From NCBI GenBank assembly GCA_013399305.1, contig VXAI01000116.1, forward strand, positions 1,929,077 to 1,993,076: 64,000 bases of DNA, read 5' to 3'. Of the stretch, positions 1-22,600 are shown piece by piece (position 1 is the stretch's first letter; every line of letters starts with the position of its first letter). The position numbers were made by a program, and so were the translations under genes. This DNA comes from Rostratula benghalensis. Taxonomy: Eukaryota; Chordata; Aves; Charadriiformes; Rostratulidae. Under the pieces are notes generated by a model. That model was given only the letters and a program-made list of their open reading frames with translations. It was not told where the DNA came from and did no database searches.

Positions 1-9996
<9,996 letters not shown>

Positions 9997-10410
9997 CTGT
10001 ACAGTCATTGTCTGAAGGGAGGCAATGAACTGCTTGCTGTGCTGGAAGAGGGGAACTGAGTAGGACTGTGAACCAAAGAGATAACCCACCTTCATATCCC
10101 CACCTCTGTGGTTTAGGATACTGTGTTTGGTGTGACAGTCCCCCAGTTCTCTGAGCATAGAATGGTGCTGTTGCTGCCTCTGAATTGCACTCTGCTGTCC
10201 TGAAAGCTGTGGTTTCCACATAAAAGCAGCTGCAATGTCTGCAGCAAGCTTTGGGTTTGGTTTATTTAATTTTGGGGTTTTTTTTCCACTGTATTACTAT
10301 AGCTTTGTAGCCCACTAATTCCTAGGATGCTTGTCCTGCTGTGAAAGTATAAGTGCCATGTTTCTTTTAGTCATAATTATTCTAATAAAGGATGGAATGA
10401 GCCACTTGGT
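9997..10410 (+). terminator. COPS4: COPS4 3' UTR and polyadenylation site
   Basis: About 410 nt of non-coding sequence follow the stop. They end with a canonical AATAAA at 10384-10389 and a GT-rich stretch at about 10407-10425, the expected arrangement for cleavage near 10,405. Alternative, more distal sites are possible because A/T-rich DNA downstream has further AATAAA words (for example near 13,381), but no evidence selects them. Confidence 0.8.
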
Positions 10411-13400
10411 GTAAGTGTTGTGGGGACCTGGGTTTTTTTTCTTAAGCAGCAACTGGAAATAAGTTCAATTTTTGGAATTGTCAGTTCAGCCCCTAAAAAT
10501 GTTAAATGTAAACCAGCTTTTTGTCGTCTTCTCTGTTTATGAGACACAAGCCTGAAATCTTAGCTGAAGGAAATACTGACCCTTGTCTCGCACTAGTGCA
10601 GCAGGGTGTAGAACTATCTGTGCTGAGAGGTGGGATAAAGACCAGTGTTGCCAAGAGGGCTTGTTGCAATGGCATGGTAAGTGATGAGGACACAGCATAT
10701 GCCAAGTTAGGTAAGCCAAGCAAGTTTTATTTTCTAGGTTACCATGAACTCATACTTTTACAAAAGTATCCACATCATTTTTTTTTTTTTTTAACTTAAA
10801 TGGTTTTGGCTTAACCCACAAGTCTAATGCATTGATTTTTGTTTTGCCTTTTTTTTTTTTTCCATCATGGTTATGCATTTAGATTTCTACTGCTGTTGGA
10901 TTTTTAGAAAAGCCAGGAGCCTAGTGAAGGGTGTTTATTCCATAAATAGGGTGGACTTCTGTCAACCTGGCAAAGTAAGTTGTAATAGCTCCCAGTTGAT
11001 AAAACCCTTTAGTGCTTCTGGGAGGGGAAGTGATGACAGAGCAGCAGTGGGAGCAAGAAGGAGCTGCCCACCTCTTGACAAGTGTACTGTGAAAGAGCAG
11101 ATGTGGAAGATTTTCCAGATCCTTATTGCAGATAGAGGTTGGGTGACTGTTGTGCAGGCTGACATAGTCTGCTAGCATTGTGTCTGACACTTTGGATGAT
11201 CACCTTCATAACCCACAGGGGTCATATGTCTTACTAAATGGCTTCCTGTGTTACCCTCTAACACAGCTTTTATATCTAGATGACCATTTTTTCTTCAAAG
11301 TCTCCCAGCTACTTTAAATGCAACTGCAGTGTCAAAACATTTACGTAGGCAGTGGAAGATGGATACACAGTATCTAATAATAATTACTCAAGTTCTGATC
11401 TAATCTAATATCAGCAGGAAAAAAATACACCATTCAAAAATCTGTGATCAGTTCCTTGAAGTGCAAGGACTTAATTCATTATTAAGATAGAAACTTCAAG
11501 TGATGTGGTAAATTCATTCCCTTAACTAGTCATACAATTACAGCTTGAGATTTGCAATGTAGCCTTGGTTAATAGCTGCTCTACAGAGGATCAGACATCC
11601 TGTCTCATTTCTTTAGAGCAGGTCCACTGTTTGCCTGGCGTTTCCAGAAATTATTATTAGGTTTTGACTTTGTTTGCATTCTCTTTTGCACTGGAATACC
11701 AAAGCGACCCATGCTAATGATGCTATTTGGGGTTAAGTTGGATACACAAGCTCTATCTGTTCTGTTGAATCCTACAAGAGGACAAATTTGTGGGTTTGCA
11801 ATGACAAAAATATAGCTCTATTGCAACAAAATACTTATTGCCAAGATTTCTTTCATTTCACTGTTCCATTGTGGGAGAATAAAACAGTTTCAGAACCATT
11901 TGAACATGAAAGCAGCGGTTGTAGAGGAGGCAACCATTTCCCAAATAAAAATAAACACCAAGGATTTACCTAGTACTGGCACAGACATAGGAAAGATACC
12001 AGCCTGTAAATTTCATATTTGCTATTAGTGAACATCTTCTCCAACTTTTTTTTTTAAAGTCAAACATAGTGATACTGGCATTCACAGAATTTTAATAGAC
12101 AGCTACTCTTCTTCCATTTCTGCTGTTTATGCTTAAAAACTGTGACAAACTCAATTTACTCAATTGCTTGGATCCAAGCAACTTCATACTTTCCAATTCT
12201 TGAACTGGCTACAGCAACACAACTGAGTTGGATGACGAGGCACACGTCCCTCAAGAAAGGAATTCACATTACAGGGTGACAGCACATCACTGCTCTTTCA
12301 AATAATTTTACAGCAGCAAATACTTGGTATCAAATCAAATTAGTTAATATGGGAAAGGATACACTTGCTATCCTTAGTACACTTGTCTAGATTCATGAAG
12401 GAAGTGTCTTGTGGCTGAGAATTTTATCTCTCTTCAAAGAGGAATGTGGGCATAGTCGCTATTAGTCTGAAGCCTGTTTTCTTCTTACTTGTCTTACAGA
12501 TTTTATTTTGTTTATAATATTGAAATATTGCTAGTCACAGTGACTTCTGTGCACAGCGCTCATGCCCTTGGAGGAGGTGGTGGTCTTTGTATGCCATTTA
12601 TTTATGTGTCAGTTTAGGACATTTGCTGCTTCGCTTTGCTACTCAGGGGAGAAGACAGTTCTAAAAAGCCGTAACAGGGTGTGTTCACAGCCTGTTTGAG
12701 AAGTATCTTTTTTTCCCTGTTAGCCAGGAGTGACTTCTGGAAAGCAATAAACACATCAGCTGAATCATTTCTGAGAGGAGAAGCCAAAGTGGCCAACTTA
12801 AAACCGAGATGACCTTTGGTGATCAGCCAACAACATCAACGTGTCTGAGCCCACGCCCCACTGCTGGCTCCAGTATCCTTCCTGCTTCAGCCAGGGTCTG
12901 CCCTAATGCAGGAGCCAAAACCAGCAACACCCCACTAGGTGGAGAGCAAAGCACACACAACCGATGTGGAGGCCTCAGCCGTTGTGGAAGACTACCAGCA
13001 CGTTTCCAGTTTTATTTTGTCATTAAACTCTGTTCATCCGTAACAAGCACAGAAGACCAAATTAATCAGCCTCTGGGCTTTTTGGATTTCTGAGCCTTTC
13101 CCAGTACTCAAAGTGCATTACAAAGCTTTCTTCCCACATGTACAGCTTAGGTTGTACTTAGGAGCTTCAACTAAGGGGTCACTTGGGTCCAGGAAGTTTT
13201 CACCAGAGGAAAAAATGTCAAGAATAGGACTTAACTTAGAAAAAGGGAGTAAACGTTACCACTGATTCAAAACAATATTTAATATGCTTATAGTATACTG
13301 TGGGACTGAACTTGGGATTCATGAGGTCTTGGTGATTTTATGTGGGTTGGTTTTGTTTTTTGGTTTGTTTGTTTGTTTTTCAATAAAAGCTTAGTACACT

Positions 13401-16400
13401 GAGTTGCAAGTATCTAGTAAAAAGGACTTCCATGAAGAAACCTGAAAACAATGGAGGTTGTCTGTTAAGGAGGCAACACCCGTGCAAATCCTTATCCATT
13501 TTTAGTTCTTTTTTAAAGGGTAGAGGCTTTGTTTTACACATAATGAATGACTTTCTCTCTCTATGGAATTATGGTTTTGTTCTTTGCAGTAGTTATCACT
13601 CAAATGTTGTTATTCATTGCAAAAGATAACCAAAAAGCAAAGTAAAAAAATTTACCAGACTAAGAACATTAGACTAAAAGATAAACAGTTGGCCTTGATT
13701 CTTAATGAATGTAAAACATTAATTTTATTACAACATCATAAACTTGAAATGATGACTATTTCTCTAAGAAAAAAATAGGACCAGAACACTTCCAGAAAAC
13801 AGCTTTGTTGGGGTTTTTTGTTTGGTTTGGTTTGGGTTTTTTCAACAATATTAAAAAGCAGCCTTGCCAGCTAATGTAGCAGGAAGGCTTTTTGTACCTT
13901 TTTAACAAAAAGTTTGTATGGCCTGAGTAACTAAGCATATTACTGTCACACTTAAAAAAAACCCTAAAAAAATAGTCAATAGAAAAACAGAAGTATATAT
14001 TCAAATAGACTACAGTTCAATTGCTGGTTCTGAATGCTTTTTTATGTTATTTCAGATATTCTTAACAATCTCAGGACACCTAATATAAAACCTGAAATGT
14101 CTAAAGTGAGAAACAGGGTTGAATATTCACCTAGCATTTGCTACTTTTATGTCCGGTATGCTAATAAAACAGCAATAGTCACACTTACATTCTTCCTCCC
14201 CATTCTACTAATTAGTCTAAATCAAAAACCTGTAAATGAACTCTGCTTTGTACAACAAGACTGAGTTATTATCAAGCATTTAATATTATTTTTAAAACTC
14301 CAACCTTCACACATGTTAACTGTTGTAATAGTTTTAGTAAACTATCATTCCAACTACTAGTTTGCAATAATTTTAAAAAATTTAGGCTTGCTTTAAGCTA
14401 CCTGCATCTTTATAAATGTGTTCATTACGTTTGTGGGAGAACTGATAACATGTCACTGATGTATTTGTACACGAAAAGGGGAGATCTGAAAGATAAGTTT
14501 GTGCATACTGTCTGAAGTATTCACCTGTTTCACACTTGGTTTTGTTTAAGGAACAGTTTATTAGCTCAAATGTGCTGAGTTACTCTAAATACACTTTTTT
14601 TGACATTGTTAGCTTGAAATGATGCAGTGGGCTAGCAGACCTCTCACAGCATTGGTGGCTTCTGCTAAACGGTGATGTTAAAGAGCAAAGAGAACTGTCT
14701 TCTGTCTTTTGTGTATGTATTCAGAATTTACTCTTTCTTGCTTTCATTAATGCAACATTTGTTCAGCTTCATGTTTGTTAAATGCAAAGAAATTCTTTGC
14801 TCTAATTTTGCTACCGTGGCAGTCTCAATTCCTGTTTTCCAGGGAGAACCAGATTGCAAGTGTGTTTATTCTGTGATGAATCAGAAGTGCTTCATAATTT
14901 CTTTTTCGCTTGTTACCGTGTTATAAAGCAAGCAATTGATAAAATAATTTCACAGCATACCATTTGTGTAATGTGCTGGGGAATGATTGAGGAGAACGTG
15001 TATTAACAGTTACCACATAATTCAGGGTGAGGCCTGGTGTGTTTATCTTTTTGAGTGTGTGTGTCTTTCAAATGTTGCAATCCTCATTGAAACTTCTACA
15101 CTTGAGGATACGTACATGCTTCCAGTTCTGTCTGTATGGGATTTCAGAGAATGGTATCTGTGTGCTTGATCACTTCTGAGTACAAAACATTGGGCTGTGG
15201 CTGTGACTTTGCTTTTAAAACACACCTGAGCGCCGTTAAAGCATCATGTAGTGATTTGCAGTAATTGGTACTGAGTGTTTTCAAAAGCCAGGAGGCATGA
15301 AGGCTGCATTCTTGAGCATATACTGTCTAGCTGAACTCTACTACATATGGGCAGTCCTAAGCACTGACTATAAAATTAGAGGGAAATGCTAAGGTGTAGT
15401 ATTCTGTAACTTTCATATTAATCAAAATCCACTACAAGCAATAATTCTCTGCTCTGAAGAATGGGGAATAGTCACTTTCTATTGTTACTACTGCCTTGTT
15501 TAGCTATGCTGGGTATGGCATTTCGTTGTGTGTCTGCATAGCCTATAGCATTATCAGCAGAGGTTTTAGTTCTTTGAATTAGCATATTTGTTATCTGAAA
15601 TATGAAACAGATAATTGTGGTTATGTATTTTTGCTTTACAGTAATGAATAAATCCAGGGAGGAAAGAGTTGGAGAGTTTTTTAAAGTACCACAATCCTTG
15701 TAAGACGTCTTGTCTCTTTGAATGTGCTCCAAGCCTGCGCTGCTTCCTTTTTTGTCATCTCCTTTTTGAAAGTGAAGTGTGTCCTAAGATACAAGTGATA
15801 CCCCGAGTGAGATGACAGGCCTCTTGCAAAGCCTGTCCTTGGAACAGTATGTACATTGAGCCATCTTAGACACTCAAAATAAGACTTAGAAAAAAATGTG
15901 TATTAAAAGTGGAAGAACCTAGTGCTTGGCCTCACCTGTGTTCATGTCCCTTTTGCAGTGCTGTGGGGACTTAAAGCACCGATATGGTGTGATACAGTTC
16001 TAGGCTTTAAATGAAGGCAAGTATAGAAAAAAGAGGAGGCAATGACATTGAAGAGGATATTGCAGGGGGAAGCTGGATGCTGAAACACAATTCAGTGTCT
16101 TACAAAGAAGCTCTTAGAGCTGTTTTCCAAAGCTTGAGTTCAGGTTTTTTTCTGTGCTGAAAAGTTTGAAATCTTCGAAACAAACATAGCCAAACTTGAT
16201 CCTGATTCATAGGTTTTGTTTTGTGCAGAGAAAAAAAAAAAGACAAGCAGAATCTATATATATAACTAAAGCTGTAGCTTGATAGAAGACATTTCCTTTT
16301 GCTTAAAGCAGTGCTGAGAAGTGGGGCTGGAAATGCAGACCTACCTTTGTAAGCCTTCTTTAGCAGCTAGTGACTAACAGCTTTGACTAATGGAGCTCAA

Positions 16401-17970
16401 TACCTGTTCCCTTAACCTGAGGGCATCCTCTCTGATCAGATGCCTTTTTCTTCCATGCAGGATAAAGATGAACAGACAGGAGAAGATTAGCAAAGAGGGG
16501 AAGATTATCACTACCCTGGAGGCTACCCTGTGTGGGGGTAGAGGCTGTTTGGGATTTCAGGATGCACAGCCCCCCAGTAGGGCTAATACAGTACGCTCGG
16601 CCTGAGAAGGTATATTTGCACTGTAGGGGTTAACTGAAGACTCAAGGCAGGATCAGAAGGACTTTTGCTGGTCTGTGCAGAAGGTGCTACAATTTCTACA
16701 GCAAAAAAAAAGTCCTTGTTACCTACTCCAGGCTTAATATGATTCCTGTAAATATTGTTTTCAGCTGAAATTTGCCTTTGGATCTCTTCTCTCTGTGGCA
16801 TGTGTGAAGAGCCAAACAGAAGGGAATTGATCACTGGACTGGGAGCTCATTAGTTCAGGCTTCTGGGTCTGTGTGAAAAGTTACATTTTATTTTCCATTA
16901 AGGTAATCATACGTCATCTAAAAGTTTAACTAATGAAATACATGTTTAAAGTCATTGATCAAAAAGTTAATATTGCCACATGTGAAACACTTTACTTTTT
17001 TTCCCCCTGTTTTTTTTTTTTTTTTATCTTGTTACAGTTTGCTCTAGTTGAATCAGGAAAATGTTTTCCACTTCTGGGTAGCTTTATGCCAAGGTTGCTT
17101 GCTTAGAAGTGATGTTACAATTTGTAGTTTTTCACTAGTTAAGTCTATGGGCCTGAGAAAAAAGAGGTACCTGGCTTCTCAGTGGGTGCTCCTCTGAAGG
17201 AGATGGTGGATGCTTTTCTGTGGGAAGATGTGGACTATCCTGAACCCATGGGGCTTTGCGAGCAACATGGAGATTAGGCTTTCTGGAAAGAAGCTGTTCA
17301 TGCCTTGTGAAGAACAGACATAGTTTCAAGCACTGGTATTTTAAGGAGTTAAGCAGCCTTGGTGAACACAGACCCTAGGAGATACCTGGAAGGGTTATGC
17401 TATGTTAAAGCCATTACCAAGTACAAATGAACAAACAAGCAATGTGACAGTGGCATGAGGTTCCAGGCTAAGGAATGTAAACAAAGGGGGAGCCAAGATG
17501 AAGCCCCTGGTGTGCTTGTTATAAATACTTGCATTTTGCTGCAGTGGTAGGATACGTTCCTCTAGTTGGAGGTGGGGATCACCCCTGCTGTTTTCAGTTT
17601 CCTCCACTGATGAAGAGTGGCGTTAGCTAAATCTGTGGGAGTTCAATCTCAGCAAATGATTTATTTTTCGGAATATGGTCTGTGGTTTCAAAGCCCTTTT
17701 GGGCTGGCCAGGCATTTGGCCAAAGCTGTAGGGTTGTTATCAAATCACTGGGCACCTCTGGGCATGCTTTCATACACAAGCCATGGTTAGCTGTGGAGTG
17801 GAGCGTAGGTACCTTTGATTCAGGTTGGCTAATAGCTCAGTGATGCCATTGAGCTATTGGTGTCAGTGGTGTCTGGTTGCTGGTCTTAGACACCTGGTGA
17901 GGGAGAACAACTACTAAGCAGCAATCCTTGAAGGACTGAGTGTGTTGGATGGTAAGATATGTACAGGTAC
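10411..17970. other. Intergenic A/T-rich DNA downstream of COPS4
   Basis: No gene, known repeat family or CpG island could be supported. Short open frames (all under about 105 codons) lack recognisable domains and convincing splice context. T-rich or TTTGG-rich runs occur near 10,779-10,792, 10,849-10,861, 13,340-13,380, 13,810-13,840 and 17,010-17,026. Confidence 0.6.
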
Positions 17971-18545
17971 ATAGAATCATAGAATGGTTAGAGGTTGGTT
18001 AGAGTTTGGTTAGAGAAGGCACCTTAAAGATCATCAAGTTCCAACCCCCCTGCCATGGGCAGAGAAACCTCCCACTAAAGCAGGTTGCTCAAAGCCCCAT
18101 CCAGCCTGGTCTGGGGCATCCACAACTTCCCTGGGCAACCTGTTCCAGTGCTTCACCATCCTCACAGTAAAGAACATTTTTATAGTATTTAATCTAAATA
18201 TCCCTTCTTCCAGTTGAAAGCCATTACCCCTTGTCCTGTCACTATACCTTGTGACAAAGAGTCCCTCTCCAGCTCTCCTGTAGGCTTCCTTCAGATATTG
18301 GAAGGCTGCTATTAGGTCTCCCTGGAGCCTTCTCTTCTCCAGGCTGAACAAGGCCAGCTCTCTCAGCCTGTCTTCATAGGAGAGGTGCTCCAGCCCTCTG
18401 ATCATCTTTGTTCCAAAAGGTCCATGTCCTTTCTATGTTGAGGACTCCAGAGCTGGACACAGTACTCCACATACTCCAAGTACAGTACTCTCATGAGCAC
18501 AGAGTTGCTGGCCATGCTTCTTTTGATAAGCCTTTGAATCTCCTG
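17971..18545 (-). mobile_element. CR1 LINE fragment
   Basis: The 3' tail (TAGAATCATAGAATGG on the + strand) is at the left, and the element is 5'-truncated near 18,545. The minus-strand frame at 18,034-18,405 encodes the CR1 pol C terminus with [26 protein letters not shown] and [10 protein letters not shown] in order. The region beyond 18,411 aligns with the next upstream CR1 segment but in a different frame. The tail contains an 11-bp tandem expansion at 17,986-18,015. Confidence 0.92.
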
Positions 18546-19343
18546 ATCACACAGTCTTTATTTCCTGAGTTGCCTCTTGCAGAAGAATATCAAACATGGG
18601 TGAGAAGCTAATAATAATCGTGTCATGCCTGCTGGTGGGGACTAGTGAGGGACATTGACATCTTATTAGTGCTGATGAGCAACAGAGCTGGATACTTGGA
18701 GAAAATGAAAAAGTAGGTGGGTGATTTTGAAAATCAGTCTTCCCTACCTCACGTGTGTGTGGGCTGCTGTTAGCAGAATGGTGGCATTCAGAAATGCCAC
18801 CTTCTGCTGTCAGTTAAAGCCTGTGGCATTGAACTTACTCAAACATAATTTACAGGTAATGATGCTGCTCATGAAATTGTGCAGCTGCTCTTTGAAATCC
18901 CATCAGCTACTGCCTCCTGGCATCAGCATGGATACCATTTGAAAGCCAGGCTGGTAAAAGACCACGAAAGGAGAGAGATTGGATTATCAGTCATAATACT
19001 TCAGCACACTGGACTCTTGCATAATTTTTAATTAAAGAAAGGTAACTGACAGTTCAATTACATGTCCTGAGATGCAGCCAGTCACTTTCATAGACAGTTG
19101 GTCCTTCTCTCTCTGTCCAAGGACAGACCTGGTTTTACCCTGATCTTGCTGTTGATGCCTTATGACCATTAATCTCTCATTGCCAAGATGCTGTATGCAC
19201 CAGCCTGTGTTGAGGGATCCTGCTGCAGCTCATGACACAGTCAGCTTGGAGCTGTTGCTGGTAGGAAGAGGTCTGGCAGAAAACAGTCTGGCTTGTGTCA
19301 AAGGATTATTACAAACACACCTACAGCTCCAGCAACTCAGTGT
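18546..19343. other. Intergenic DNA between a CR1 and a solo LTR
   Basis: No gene or repeat recognised in this stretch. Confidence 0.5.
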
Positions 19344-19348
19344 GCCAT
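19344..19348. repeat. Left target-site duplication GCCAT
   Basis: Five bases directly before the LTR terminus, repeated exactly after its other end. Confidence 0.85.
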
Positions 19349-19664
19349 TGTCATGGTTTGCCATCAGACAGCAACAAAAAAACACGTGGCAGCCGCTCTC
19401 TCTTGAGCCCATCCTCAGCTGGAAGGGCAGAATTGGAAGAAAAAGGCAAAACTCGTGGGTTGGGACAAAGGCAGTTTAACAGAACCACAAAACAGTAACA
19501 GTAACATGGATAAAGAAGTATAAAAACATGATTACGATACCGACTGCACCCTGACCCCCTGGTCATGTCCCCGACCCCCTGGTCATGGCTCACCTGGGAT
19601 GGAATACCTGTGCCCCTGCTAGAGCCAGGGGAGAATTAAACCTGTCCCTCCCGGAACCAGGACA
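19349..19664 (-). mobile_element. Solo LTR, avian ERVL-like, with 5-bp target-site duplication
   Basis: On the minus strand the element begins TGTCCTGGTTCC and ends CCATGACA, so it has the TG...CA termini of a retroviral LTR. It is about 316 bp and is bounded by exact GCCAT copies at 19,344-19,348 and 19,665-19,669. The word AAAACTCGTGGGTTG and the flanking AACAGAACC region match a second copy at 48.8-49.1 kb. There is no internal gag, pol or env sequence next to it, so it is a solo LTR left by LTR-LTR recombination. The TGTCCTGGTT start resembles avian ERVL LTRs as I know them, and a 5-bp duplication fits ERVL. A 20-bp internal tandem repeat covers 19,553-19,587. Confidence 0.88.
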
Positions 19665-19669
19665 GCCAT
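19665..19669. repeat. Right target-site duplication GCCAT
   Basis: Exact copy of 19,344-19,348 directly after the LTR. Confidence 0.85.
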
Positions 19670-22600
19670 ATTTTCCCCAGCAACAGTCATGGAGTTCTGA
19701 CGGTGTCCTGAAGTGCTGGAGATGTACAAGAGTGACTCAGCCTTTGGCTCCAAGGGGTAGCCCATGAGAATGAGGTAGCCCAGACAGAGTTAGCAGACCT
19801 CTACTTCTGAAGGTACACGTTGCATAAAAAGGGGGCACATCTTGGCACTACTTCCACACAAGTATGTTGACTTGGGCCTAATTCTCAGCAAGTGAGTAAT
19901 CTCTGAGTGAAATTAATCACAAGATTAAAGCACTTGGAGCAGAAGATACATATAAGCCAAGTGAAGATACCCTGTCAGATTACCTAGTAGTACAAATGGC
20001 TGCTGTGAAATGGCATCAGTTTTAGTACCTAAATTTTTCTCTGATCTACATCCCATTAAAAAGTTATTCATTAAACCAATTAGTTGTTTTGGAGCATGTC
20101 TTAAAGGATGCACTAGCTTGTGATAAAGGCTTTTCTTTGCTGCTGTGTGTAGGATATGTTTTATTCATGTTTTCCATTAAATTGTGTTTTTTTTGTTTCC
20201 TGCAGATGACTGCTATGCATGGTGACCTAGAGAGCATATAATAATGTCTAAACAGCATTCTCCACATCTAGGAGGGTAAAATAACTGGGTAGTTTTCCTT
20301 AATGAGCAGCTGAGTCCCATAGTAGAAGTATCCACTGCAAGGGGAAAAGCTATGTGCATCACGCAGCAATCTGCTCTTGCACTTTTTTCTGTCCATCAGA
20401 CAGTGACTCCCATGGGACCTGCAAGCAGAAGGTCAAGAGAGAAAGCTGTGCCAACCCTTGCTGCAAGATGCTTTGGGCTTTGCCTTATGGCAATCAGGTG
20501 GTAGAAGGTGGCTTTCTGTTTCAAGCTTATGTTTACCTGCTGTGTCCATGCTGCAGAGGACTTTGTACCATAGACACATCCGTGCTACTTAGTGAAGACA
20601 AGCAGGACAAAACAGACTGTGCTGAATTCTGAGCTACCTCTGAAGAGGTACATAACCTCTTGTAGGCTCTCAGTTCAGCTCAGTTGAGGTTTGCCTTTGT
20701 ATCTCTTGATTGTACTATGTGGTAATTAGTTTGTGTATGGCTGATAGGGACTGTGGTGGTTTTGAAACGTTCTAGCTGCCTTCTCCAAGGATAGTTGTGG
20801 CCTGATGGCAGTTGGCTAGTAAAGGGCTGAATCAGCTCAGGACAAGTACTTGTAAAAGCAGCAAGAACCAGGGGTATATGCTGCAGAGTATACGGAAATT
20901 TCTCTAGAGAACAATCTGTGGTTATGAACTTTTAAACATTGCCTCCAGACTCTTACCTGACTGCATTGCTTCCTACTTCTAGTAGTTTGTGCACTTTGCA
21001 GGAGCTGAACTCCATTCTCATTAGGGACAGTAGGAATCTGCTCAAGGAAGGGTTCTCTCCAGGCCATCCATCCTCTTGAATTCTTTTTTTGTGTTCCTAC
21101 AGCTCCAAACAACTTATCTGCTGCCATAAAAGTGCTAGCCATACAACACTTGGTTAATTCTCACCTTGTCCCGAGGATCATTCTTGATGTGCTCTGCAGC
21201 TGGTCTTTGCTGCTCCTAATCTCTGCTGAAACATTTTAAGCTCCTAAGGACACAGAGTGAGACACAGTGGTGTCATGGTTTATCTTCAGTATTAACATAG
21301 AGGAAGCATCATCTCACTCAACATGAGAGCCTCCAGGTTAGGGTATTAGAGAGACTCAGAAAAAGCCTAAAGATTGCTGAACTGAGACTACAGAAATCCT
21401 TTCTTAAGCATAGTACATTAAGAACTTTTCTTAACAACCTGATTCCTCCCCAATCAGAGGTCTTACTGGTGTTTTGTGCAAATGTCTGCATATAGCATGT
21501 TAACCAGGGATTTATTCTAGTTAGATGAAAAACAGCCTACAAGGATTTCTCTGGCGTTGTAGGGCAAACTGTTGAATTATGCTGGTCCCTGGTGGCACCT
21601 TCTGGCTTTAAAATTCCTGAGAGGAAGGCTTGAGAGAAGGCTGAGACAGAGTGTTTTTGTTCTAATACCTGGAGGCAGAAGTAAGTCTGCGCTTACATTG
21701 GTTCCCCTGTAGGAAAGAATAAGCAGCAGTGTATTTCTAAGATCTGTTTAGACAAGAAAAATTACAAAACACAGCCAAGAGTTATGTAAGAGTTTAGGAT
21801 CCCTTGGGGGATTGAATTTTTCAGGTTCACTAGGTTTGGAGACAAATCTTGGAAGTAGCTGTCTGAAGCTGTGATGGAAGCCCACACAAAGCCATTGCAT
21901 GTCCAAGCAAATGACTCCATTGTATTTCTCAGAAGGAAAATGCAACCCCATCCAAAACCCCCTTAATGCCAGCGGTTCAGATAAGGGAGGACATGGACCC
22001 TTGTCCTGCAGCATTAATTTGCAAACAGGCTAATATTAGCCCACCTGCATCAGAGTGTCCAAGTACCAGAGAGGATAACCAAATGCAAGTTGTCCCATGC
22101 CATCTTAGTGTGGCCTGCAAGGTGGTCAGGGAGGAAGGATGCTTCCCATGCAGCATTACCCTGTGCTGTTGCACTGTGTGGGTAACTAATCATCCAGTCT
22201 TTTGTAGTTGAAAGACACCAGAGGAGAGTGGTTCAGCTTTTAAGATGGGTGGAAGACGTCACGCCCAGGAGAGCACTGCTTTTCCTACTTGCCTATGGAG
22301 GGAGCCAACATGCCTTGGATGCTATGGGCTTACACACAGCATTCCTTGGGGCAGGACAAATGGTATTCAGAGCACTCTCTCTGATACCATGCCTGCTTAG
22401 CTGCATGATCCCAAGGGTTAACCATTCCTCTGAGAATTATATGCGGATCACCCCAGTTGGTTAACCTCTTCTGTTAGACTGAAATGAGTCACAGATGTGC
22501 TTACAGGAACGGAAAACCTGATTCTGTTGGTGGTAACGGAATCAGTGTAACCAGTATGTGACAGTACATTAGTGTTGTTACTTCAAACTAAAAGGGAAAA

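Noticed and set aside
20354..20632. Cysteine-containing frame ending near CPCCRGLC, considered as a PLAC8-like exon
   Set aside because: Cysteine spacing and surrounding residues do not match the PLAC8 family, and the segment lacks matching splice sites.
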